Assembly: GCA_030068145.1 (NCBI GenBank)
Contig: JAPJBO010000317.1
Location: forward strand, 1 to 64,000
Direction of reading: 5' to 3'
From: Diplonema papillatum
Lineage: Eukaryota > Euglenozoa > Diplonemea > Diplonemida > Diplonemidae
Length of the DNA: 64,000 nt
The position numbers were made by a program, and so were the translations under genes. Of the stretch, positions 21,701-28,300 are shown in pieces. The notes under the pieces were generated by a model. It saw only the letters and a list, made by a program, of their open reading frames with translations, was not told where the DNA came from and searched no databases. How positions within the stretch are numbered: the first letter of the stretch is position 1; the number at the start of each line of letters is the position of its first letter.

Positions 21701-21819
21701 CGTGCCCGCCCTCGTACTCGCCGACTCAGTCTCTGGAATCGCAAGAAAGCCAAACCCCGCTAGCTCCACAAATGCTCGACCTTGACGACGCAATGGCAGG
21801 TGACGACGTCATCCGATAA
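15796..21819 (+). CDS. Retrotransposon polyprotein: AlkB-2A-APE endonuclease-RT
   Basis: The frame has 2,007 sense codons from the TGA to TAA at 21817-21819. Residues below are numbered from the GTG at 16000. In order it has an AlkB-like 2OG/Fe(II) dioxygenase (about 33-205), a proline-rich linker, a 2A peptide ending NPG/P (276/277) and an APE endonuclease (282-530). An undefined linker follows, then an RT (about 815-1120, YADD 1047-1050), a CCHC knuckle (1379-1397), triple Cys/His modules (1667-1764) and a Lys/Arg-rich tail. The 2A would release AlkB from the enzyme moiety during translation. No in-frame ATG precedes residue 153, so expression of AlkB needs readthrough from ORF1 or initiation at a non-AUG codon such as the GTG at 16000. 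All catalytic signatures seen are intact, so the copy may be active. It presumably nicks target DNA and primes reverse transcription there. Confidence 0.88.
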   Translation, partial: LPPQPAPGASGPASPVRVALRARPSFGLPSPSTPARQFDHAETEKENSCSSSFPLPLSHGAPGLNRPGVIPRGPGFAHKQSPYNSQCARPTCNEGPPARVEGPIPGLSFQAIPRDLLDRLSRAPELNPEAPWGRLGGGHSRETQQWGHAYRLGEPPIRLERGIPEGPLKEAADLIRDRLGWEPDQLLANWYRRGVGINPHRDQRELGPRVATISLLSDTVMEWERGSRRLRTPLPVGTLCHMEGEARNLWTHGIRPDDVARDRVSLTYRAVREAASQSLQGRDTPQEAPIPPPPSPQASTAPPQHQSSPAPRTLLLHHQRTLQSIKESARQRLITAGDVEQNPGPGRAEMRFATLNVTNLLQYLPAADAVEADLLCCQEVTLLPCKRVQAEEYLRKWCCHWGLPPPGRLCRNSGSRSTMNAANGGLSTLVLRPIPAYDTMTALAHAAVRSPDRVSHTVVATGAGNTFVHVFNVYCPSGNGRAESEEREDMLEKILFAAADSLGDVPIMVMGDLNTEEDRSPVLRKALRNGWSDAAELHHARTGDTPPPPTFTNARTSGTRIDRILLNRITTGAFRQCVTTAVNVPGHRLVTMTLDIAALRQIVWRFKVPREISTEGGPKWGLSDTEAYREAVQRLANSDFAERLAAQRVEEAWLEWSRVSEQYLQDAFGIPAEERGRSTGRGIKTSPKRVCITASTASDGSGAANSRQLRLRKAIHRMERICSYLAQRRGPEAVPHEVSRCWQNSRRLAQACMKDGQGTEGFPDHEEAKQLLTALREETSRLGKEGSAARFTKYRDKLNERADASRRCLTTICAGRAEPSGVLRKGAGVTANIDEMDEVLNTAWDPILRKYKDGPEPEYEPFRDRFRDHIGPHMMEAGTITGEELRILLRKKPKKSASGVDGWRMAELRELPLPLLNALADVMNLVEATGDWPASMTTALVSMVPKDESQDPLHTRPITVTSAVYRLWACRRLADIVLWQEEWIEEGQKGFRPGHRIEDVLMEIGLEMEDALLDGEPLYGVALDFRKCFDMVPREIVLRLAEDLGLHNRVLKPLRAIYRLLARRFKLPLGVGREFSVTNGILQGCPVSVILINALLSVVMKAVKKEAEGVSPKSYADDATLLSRLSEAALQKGVDVVDEFCTLTGMELNLQKTVAFSTRRRHQSTLKLRSVDALLRFSKSVKCLGVLVSTAKNRTERSDSERVEKAAALAEGLRHAPFRYEKRVRIVQSNVLPAALSGCSFAPVSKVAMKRLTTSVMGLIWGGSNPKRAREMVLNFQEKGHLTDPGTCLAYRVTTAFYAACERLPRLLPLMESIRGRYAEGDLPLGPVGLAMRSMEECGHVWGPGPLSRTLRNGATYDPLTSAPSKRGHEVRADLRAKTWSRLVARRPGFEGIQRADLERTNSFWRMRECPAHTARLIRVALAGGVNTAEYTSRMRQAGAEPQAPSCKHCGSGDTEDEKHVFWDCGAYSHVRRREAHAELMAANRADWPRCTLEHGVVVPENAQFSRRLQEMMAEILAERAGLEARAWVARNPTTPWSRANAMPAEKFDHPFARIAPAWTWERNKTWGLPTFYALVAWLSDMQWTENGQASMLELAIDFELFSGLSMPLHGNAPKGVRERGNVLRCMMSALDKLAAQQGLGSCMRGERVCPTTSLSFMGITGISGIRPRPRFREAHTGTILEEQVKGSDVGTQCPTYPDWTIGRAARWALPAPPQLHPDPVHMPGVGIEKALVTCATHHKGKCEACRALVRRDVPTVEMCCRHHHHANDGQPIAVCTEHSTTKCGECKTAAACCRSGHHACRTHGRGTCQECKRLPTLTQRRPAACCSRGHHQSNKPNVESTPGRNKKKRPSSPTQVGVQRETPVGKRAARAARAPLAATKKETATTGRATKRPPPTPGTSERPALKKRVLGTPKEGLIAGRKRKKTKATTPDSGVHRRKKKVPRASSSQKRPGTTGTPMPSKVKNGHTCPPSYSPTQSLESQESQTPLAPQMLDLDDAMAGDDVIR
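16096..16614 (+). other. AlkB-like 2OG/Fe(II) dioxygenase domain
   Basis: The iron triad is H132-x-D134 (GINPHRD) with H184 (NLWTHGI). The 2OG-binding arginine pair R195 and R201 sits in RVSLTYR, with the six-residue spacing of AlkB. NWYRRGVGI before the HxD and PVGTLCHMEGEARNLWTH before the distal His match AlkB family landmarks. AlkB enzymes remove alkyl groups from nucleic-acid bases by oxidation, and similar domains occur in some plant RNA viruses. A role in repairing or demethylating the element RNA or cDNA is inference. Confidence 0.85.
16798..16830 (+). other. 2A ribosome-skipping peptide
   Basis: TAGDVEQNPGP contains the full D-[VI]-E-x-N-P-G-P consensus. Skipping between G276 and P277 would separate the ORF1/AlkB part from the endonuclease-RT part. 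2A at this place is known in trypanosome L1Tc. Confidence 0.93.
16843..17589 (+). other. APE-type endonuclease domain
   Basis: Signature positions are the Asn in ATLNVTNL, catalytic E311 in CCQEV, GDLN at 443-446, RIDRILLN with D494, and GHR with H519 near the end. These match the apurinic-like endonucleases of non-LTR elements that nick the target strand. Confidence 0.9.
18442..19359 (+). other. Reverse transcriptase domain
   Basis: Motifs in order are SASGVDGWR, VSMVPKDESQ, RPITVTSAVYRL, GFRPGHRIEDV, ALDFRKCFDMVP with D956, NGILQGCPVS, SYADDATLL with D1049/D1050, and KCLGVLV. This is the standard non-LTR RT order, and all catalytic aspartates are present. Confidence 0.95.
20134..20190 (+). 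other. CCHC zinc knuckle after the RT
   Basis: C1379-x2-C1382-x9-H1392-x4-C1397 is a typical C-terminal knuckle of APE-class non-LTR elements, likely for nucleic-acid binding. Confidence 0.85.
20998..21291 (+). other. Three tandem Cys/His modules, unfamiliar zinc-binding repeat
   Basis: Three copies follow the pattern C-x2-H-x4-C-x2-C, a spacer of 5-15 residues, CC, then HH two or three residues later. Copies start at residues 1667, about 1709 and about 1734. The spacing is too regular to be chance. I do not recognise a named domain. Metal binding is inferred from Cys/His content. Confidence 0.75.
21292..21819 (+). other. Basic low-complexity tail of the polyprotein
   Basis: Lys, Arg, Pro, Ser and Thr dominate, with clusters such as NKKKRP, GRKRKKTK and HRRKKK that could act as nuclear signals or bind nucleic acid. 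The last residues are acidic (DLDDAMAGDD). Confidence 0.6.
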
Positions 21820-21852
21820 CCTGACTTTCAAGGCAGTGCATGCTAATCCATG

Positions 21853-21887
21853 TGGTTCATGTACTTAAAAGAACTCAATGCTAAACA
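21853..21887 (+). repeat. 35-bp direct repeat, right copy
   Basis: This is an exact match to 15531-15565. It is preceded by tgctaatccatg, which partly resembles the tgctaaaca before the left copy, so microhomology may have guided insertion. Confidence 0.8.
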
Positions 21888-21904
21888 AACATAACGTGGG
21901 CGGC

Positions 21905-21959
21905 GCCGAAGCTTTACCAGCTTCGGCTGACACCATTTGCGCACTTAACCATGGTTAAG
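21905..21959. repeat. Hairpin and perfect palindrome next to the insertion
   Basis: A perfect 9-bp stem with a 5-nt loop is at 21905-21927 (gccgaagct/agcttcggc). A 16-bp perfect palindrome, cttaaccatggttaag, is at 21944-21959. Their role is unknown. Confidence 0.6.
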
Positions 21960-22337
21960 AAGACAACTGAAAGCATAGACACAAAGATAGCCCAAAGCAT
22001 CTGCAGAATAACACGAAAAGCCTCTAGGCAAAAACCCGTTTTCACATCTCTTCCAGCGAGCACCCGTGGATACGATATTCCCTCACAATCCTTCTCCAAA
22101 TTTACCTGTTTACAAATGAAATTGCTTGCAAATTTCTTTCTCGGCCAAAACCGAACCATTCTCCTTTCACGCATCGGAAAGCTCAAGTCTGAAACGCGAC
22201 TCGCATGGAACCGTCTACAGATGCACACCTTTTCCTATGCGGTTGTATTTCCATGAGAGAACACTTTCGACGAGGGTCTCTCGGAGACCTTAAAACGTCG
22301 GATTTTTCAAAAGCGAAGTTCCTGAGGAGAAACACAC

Positions 22338-22343
22338 AAACAG
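22338..22343 (+). promoter_or_regulatory. Candidate 3' splice site of the giant gene
   Basis: aaacag precedes the in-frame codon GAG at 22344. The same frame has TGA at 22323, so coding must start after that. The pyrimidine tract is weak (only ttttt near 22301), so this choice rests mainly on the frame and on motif continuity. Confidence 0.5.
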
Positions 22344-25300
22344 GAGCTGCAAGCCGACCTGGAAGACGAAGCGCAGGCGCGCTTGCTCGAGGATGCAGAG
22401 CGGGACGCCACCGCAACCCGCAAAAGCGCGAGGCCGACGCCCGCGCCGCTGCCGGCGGCCGCGGGGCTGGCGATCGCGAGAGCCACGGCCCCGCTCCCGG
22501 GGGAGCAGCGCGCGCAGAAGGCGAGCGACCCCGCCCGGGAACGGGAGGTCATGCAGGTCCAGATCGACGACCTCCAAGAGCAGCTAGTGGACGCCCAGGC
22601 GCGCGGCGACGAGCTGGCCGGCGAGCTCGAGGAAGCCCTGGCGGATGCCCCGCGCCTCGCGCGATCGCCGCCGGCCCAGCCGGCCGCCGCAGCCCTGGGG
22701 CAAGATGGCGGCTCCGCCGCGGAGGAGTTCTTCCGCGCGGAGCGTGAAGCGATGAAGCGGCGCATCGAGGTGCTTGAAAGCCGGCTCGCCGGGGTCCCGG
22801 CGATGGAGATGCAGATCGATCATCTGCAGGAGCAGCTGATCGACGCGCGGGCCGACCGTGACGACACGCCGACCGAACACATGGGGGAGCCACCCGCCGA
22901 CAGATCCTTCGCGCCCGGAGAGGTTGCCCAGCTCCTGGCTGACCGCGAGGCGATGGAGGTGCAGATCGAGCACCTCCAGGAGCAGCTGATCGACGCGCGA
23001 GCCGACCGTGACGAGACGCTTAACCCGGGCAAGGCTCGGCGGCAGCCCAGCTCCAACGGCTCCATCGCGGCGGAGATCCCGCGCGCACCGTACCTGGCCC
23101 AGTGCACTCCGCCGGAGCATACGCTGCTGCACGACGACGACGCCGGGTTCGAACCGGCGGAGCCCGCGTCGGGTATGAAGCGCTCGCTCCGGTATGCCGC
23201 CCCCCGGGAGCCCCGCGACAGCGTGACGCCCGTCGCGTGTGCGTACCCGCAGGATCCCGGGCGGGAGCCGCGGTACGCCGGGGAGCCCGGCGGCGGGCAT
23301 CTGCCGCTGACCGAGGTGACCATCCTCCGGCTCGATCTCGCCAACGCGCTGACGCAGCGCGACGCCCTCCAGCGGCAGGTCGACGGCCTCACGCAGGAGC
23401 TCTCCGTCACGACCACCCGCAAGCACGACCTAGCCGCCAAGCGGGCGAGAACCGAGGGCGCCGACGACGCCGACGGCGAGCGGCAGCGCCTCCGAGCGGA
23501 CCTCCAACGGCTCAGTTCCGAGCACGAGGACATCCTCGCTGTGCACGACACCTTCGCGGGGCAGGTGAAGGCACTCCGGTGTGAGGTTGCCGCCGTGCAA
23601 GCAGAGCGGGACGCGTTGCTTCGCAACATCGACGAGCTGCAATCCAGCATCGACGCTGGGAAGGCGGACGCTGAGGATCGCTTGGAGGCTCAGCGAGTCG
23701 CGAACATGGCGCGCATCGAAGAGCTCTTGTCCGACTCCGCCGCTGCGTACGAGCAGGAGATCGCCTCCTTGCGCGCTGCGTCCGACGCCAAAGCGCTCGC
23801 CATCGAAACCCAGTTCGCGGCCCTGCTCGCCGAGCGGAGCGAAGGGCTGCAGGAGAGGTTGCAGCGCCTGCGGCCCGGCGCCGGCGGCCCCGCCGCCGCC
23901 GACGACTGGGCGCTCGCCGTGCGGGAGGAGCGCGAGGAGCGCGAGGCCGACCGGTGGAGGCTCAAGAACGCGACGGCGGTCGCGGCGGCGCGCCAGAAAG
24001 CGGCAGAGGAGGCGGAGGCCCGCTGCGCCGCGCTCGCCGCCGATGCCGCCCGGCTGCAGGCCCGCCTGGCGGCCTCGGACGCCGCGGCGGCTTCCCTCGC
24101 CAGCCAGAACAAGAAACTCCTCCTCCAAGGCAACGTGAAGCAGCCCCGGAAACCCGCCTCGTCCGACCAAGCCACACAGCATTCACCTGCCCTCCAAACG
24201 CAAGCCGCAACCCCCGACTCTCCCCACCCGCCAACACAATCTGGCGAACGCAGTCCGACAACGCCCGAAAACGCGATGCTCCGGGCGAAGGTCGCGCCGT
24301 TGGAGGCGGCGTTGGCCGCGAAACCCGTCTTTTCCGATCAAGCCACGCAGCACTCACCGCCGCAGGCGGAACCTGCCCTCCAAACGCAAGACGCAACCCC
24401 CAATTCTCCCCCCCCGCCAACGCAATCCGGAGACCGCAGTCCGGCCACGCCCGAAAAAGCGATGCTCCGGGCGAAGGTCGCGTCGTTGGAGGCGGCGTTG
24501 GCCGCGAACCCCGCCCGAGCCCAAAACGCTGCCCCCGCCCTTTTCGACCCACTGCCGCACGGCGCCCTGCACGCCACCGGCGAAGATGTGGCGCTGCGCG
24601 CAAAGATCGCGGCGTTGGAAGCGGCCCTGGCGGCCGAAACAGCCGCGGTCGCTTCTCTGCGAGCGCAGCTGGACACCACCGTCGGCCGATACCACTCTGC
24701 GGCGGCCGAAATTGCGGAGCTGCAAGAGAAGGTCACGGCGTTGGAGTCCGCACTGGCCAAACCACCTGGAGTCTCTCCTCTCCAAGCGCACAGCGCAAGT
24801 CAAGCAAGAGGGCAATTCCCGGCTTCGAACGAAGCGAGAACAGAAGCATTGGAGGCAGGGTCCGCGCTTCAAGAGAAGCCGAGTATATCGATTGCTGAAT
24901 ACGCAGCAATGGTTGCAGCGTTGGAAGCCGAGTCCGCACGCAAGTCTGAAGCGTTGACAGCACTGCAAGAGAAGCTAAGTGCGCAAGACCCCCGTATTTC
25001 GAATGCTGCACAGGACGTAGGAATTGCAGCGTTGGAAGCCGAGTCCGCACGCAAGTCTGAAGCGTTGACAGCACTGCAAGAGAAGCTAAGTGCGCAAGAC
25101 CCCCGTATTTCGAATGCTGCACAGGACGTAGGAATTGCAGCGTTGGAAGCCGAGTCCGCACGCAAGTCTGAAGCGTTGACAGCACTGCAAGAGAAGCTAA
25201 GTTCGCAAGACCCCCGTATTTCGAATGCTGCACAGGACGTAAGAATTGCAGCCTTGGAAGCCGAGTCCGCACGCAAGTCTGAAGCGTTGACAGCACTTCA

Positions 25301-28300
25301 AGAGCAGCTGAAGCAGCGCATCCGACACGACTCTTCCGTTTCACCTACACCGCACGAAGCGAGGTTGGAGGCTGAGTCCGAGCGGAAGTCCGCTTCCATG
25401 ACAGTGCTCGAAGAGAAGTCGAAGGACCATAGTCCTCATAGGTCTGAGTACGAAGCGAGGATAGCAGCGCTAGAAGCCGAATCTTTGGCCAAGTCGGAAG
25501 CTATTGCGGTGCTCAACGAGAAGCTGAACGAACGCGTCTCGGGCGCCGAGTACGAATCCCGGATCGCCGCCTTGGAATCCGAATCCGCAGCAAAGTCGCA
25601 CGGCATGCGCCAGCTGACCCAAGACCGCTCCGCCGCTCTGCAGCAGCTGGCGCGCGAAGTCGAAGGCGGCGCCGAGTTCGCCCGCATTGCCCGCACCGCC
25701 GGCGAGCGGCGCCTGCGCGCAGAGCTGCACGCCTTGCAGCAGCGCCTGGCCGAAGCCACCGCCCCTGTTGCAGCTGCAGGGCCGATGTCCGGTCACAAGG
25801 CAAAAGTCGCTTCTTCGGAGGTGGTCTTGGCCGGAGCCACCGCCCCTGGAGCGGCCTCCGACACGTCCCCGGCAGCGAAAGTCACGGCTCTGGAGGCGGA
25901 GCTGCGCGTCATGCAGCAGCGCCTAGCCGAAGCCACCGCCCCCATTGCAGCCGCAGGGCCGCCGCCCGGCTACGAGGCGAAGGTCGCGGCTCTGAAGGCG
26001 GAGCTGGCGGCCAGGGCGGAACCCCTGGCCGGCAACCGCGCGAAGCCGCACCCGCGGGAGCCCGAGGCGGCGGCTGAGGAGACAGAGCGGCTGCGGCGGG
26101 AGCTGAAACGGGTCAAGAACGGGAGGGTGCAGGACGGCGTCGAGTTCGAGATGCGGCTCGCTGCGACGGACCAGACCCGCGCTGCGCTGCAAACCCGCGT
26201 GCAGGAGCTGGAGGCTGCGGCGTCGGAAGCAGCCGTGGAGGGCCCCAGGACAGACCAGCTATCCGACGCGCAGGCGGCGCTTGCTTCGGAAAAGGAAAAG
26301 AACCGCCGGCTCTCCGTTCACCTCGCCTCCCTGCGCGCCAGCGCCACACCCAAACAGCAGCAGCAGCAGCAGCAGCAGCCTGTCCAACGGCGGGCGTCCG
26401 GGCTCTCCGGCTGGCTGTTTCCTTCCGCGTACTCCAAGCCGGAAGAGCCGGCGCCCGAACCGATTCCGCCGGCCTTCGCGGCCGACCTCTTCGACGTCGA
26501 GCTGCGGCACGCCGAGGCGGCGGCGGGCGTCGCGCGCGACGAGCTGGCCGAGCGGCGCGCCGCGGTGTCTGCGGCGGCCGCGGCGGTGCTGCCCCGTCTG
26601 TCGCGGGTTCGGGCGGCGGAAGGCAGGCAACCCAGCGAGGCGGACACGCAGGCGTCAGGCAAGCCCGATGGAGGCGCTGCAGAACTCGACGGCTTGCGCA
26701 AAGAGTTGGCCGAAGCGAAGGCGGCAACTGCGAGGCTGGAAGAGAATGCTGCGTTGCTGGCAGTGCACCAGCAAGCGGCGGGCGGCACCGCTCGGCAGCT
26801 GCAGGAAGGCAAGGCGTCAGACCCAGCCCCGCAGCTGGCGATCGAACGCGTTTCTGCGCAACTAGCGCGAGTAATCGGCGGCAGGCGGCAGCTGGAAGAC
26901 AAAGCCTCCGAAACGGACCCATCGCCGGGGGAATCCGCCGACGAGTCGCGCCTGGCGATTGAACGCGTTTCTGCGCAACTAGCGCGAGCAACCGGCGGCA
27001 GGCGGCAGCTGGAAGACAAAGCATCCGAAACGGACCCGTCGCCGCGGGAAGCCGCCGACGAGACGCGCGTGGCGGTTGAACGCGGGTCGGCGACCGACCG
27101 CGTGAGGCAGCTCGAAGCGGAGAAGGAGCAGCTTTCCGCGCAGCTGCGACTGGCCCTCGCCCGGCTCGACGCCGAAGCGGCCGAGCGCGACCAGCTGCTC
27201 CGGTCGGAAGACGCCGTCAAGCGGCTGGACGGCGAGCTGGCCCAGCTTGCCGCCCAACTCGGCCTGCGCGACGCGCGCATCCGCGACCTCGAAGCCTGCG
27301 AGCGCGACCGAGCCGCCGAGGCGGCGCAGCTCTCGGCGGAACTCCTCCAGTCGGAAGACGCCGCGGAGCGCTGGCGGGCCGAGTGCGACGACCTCTCCCT
27401 GCAGCTGCGCCGCGCGGGCGACACAATCGGCGGCTTCGAAGCCCGCGAGAGCGGCAGGGCCGCAGAGGTCGAACAGCAACATATCCCGGCTTCGCCGGCG
27501 GTGCAGTCAACCCCCGTCGGGACCCTGGGAAGCAGCGACCGGTCCCAGCTTGCCTCGCAGGCAGGGATCAACGTTGGGAGACATGAAGCCCGCGAGAGCA
27601 GCAGGGCCGCGGAGGTCGAACAACTCCCGGCTTCGCCAGCGCAGTCTGAAACCGCCGTCGAGACCCTGGGCAGCAGTGGCCGACCCCAGCTTGCCTCTCG
27701 GCCAGGAATCCATGTTGACAGACCTGAAGCCCGCGAGAGCGGCAGGGCAGCCGCGCTCCAGGCTTCGCCGGAGCAGTCCGAAACCCCCGTCGAGACCCTG
27801 GGTGGCTGGCCGGTCCCCGCGGAGAGAGAGCACCTGCTGTCGAAGCTGAGCATCGCCGAGGCAGAGGTAGCGGAGCTGCGGGCGGGTCTGCGCGAAAGGA
27901 GGGCGCTGGACGCGGCGCACGCTTCGGAAGTCGCCGAGTTGCGCACCGAGCTCGAGCACCTGCAAACCGGCCAAGCGGGCGAGAACGACGGACCCACCCC
28001 CCAACTCAACACCTCGAAACCTGCCGCAGGGAAGGCTTCGCAACCCCCGCCTGAGCCCCCCGCGATGAAGAACGTAGAAGCCCCTGTCGGCGCGCCGGCC
28101 GCGGCGTCGCCGCTGCGGCGGCGGAGCGGCGCCGCCGTCGGCGGCGCGATGCTTGAAGAGGCGCTCGGCGAGGCGCGCGCCGAAATCGGGGCGCTGCGCG
28201 CCGAAGTCGCGGCCGGCCGTGCCGAGGTGTCGGTGTACCGCGCGGCGGCCGCCGACGGCGGCGAGGGCGGCGCCGCCGACGCACTGCGGCTGCGGGCGGA

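Larger units (their letters stand above)
15566..21852 (+). mobile_element. Non-LTR retrotransposon with AlkB, 2A, APE endonuclease and RT
   Basis: The 6,287-bp element lies between exact 35-bp direct repeats and in the same direction as the host gene. It encodes, in one frame interrupted by a single TGA, a zinc-finger ORF1, an AlkB-like dioxygenase, a 2A peptide, an APE-type endonuclease, an RT with YADD, a CCHC knuckle, triple Cys/His modules and a basic tail. There is no poly(A) or simple-repeat tail before the right repeat. The frame is otherwise intact, and long perfect flanks suggest a young insertion. The gene order resembles trypanosome L1Tc/ingi elements in having 2A before the endonuclease. 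The AlkB insertion and triple C-terminal modules are not part of that standard plan as I know it. Confidence 0.9.
14874..22343 (+). other. Large intron of the giant gene carrying a retrotransposon
   Basis: The 7.47-kb segment separates two frames that share the LQxxLID heptad motif and join in phase 0. Without the 6.3-kb element and one 35-bp repeat the intron would be about 1.15 kb. The parts outside the element (14874-15530 and 21888-22343) have no supported gene and are poorer in coiled-coil-like sequence than the exons. Alternative readings are two separate genes, or an alternatively polyadenylated short form. Confidence 0.6.
21888..22343 (+). other. 3' part of the host intron
   Basis: This part is clearly AT-richer than the exons. 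A 101-codon frame at 21951-22256 and an overlapping reverse frame have no recognisable product and are not called. The segment ends in acaaacag, the proposed splice acceptor. Confidence 0.5.

Noticed and set aside
15531..21887. Direct repeats as LTRs of a retrovirus-like element
   Set aside because: At 35 bp they are far too short for LTRs. There is no integrase, protease or RNase H-tRNA primer arrangement, and the enzymes are of APE/non-LTR type.
21951..22256. 101-codon frame in the intron after the element
   Set aside because: It lies in AT-rich intron-like DNA, overlaps a reverse frame of similar size, and shows no domain.
22205..22747. 180-codon forward frame overlapping the start of exon 2
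   Set aside because: It overlaps the coiled-coil frame in another phase and its product is Gly/Ala/Arg low complexity. It crosses the proposed splice acceptor.
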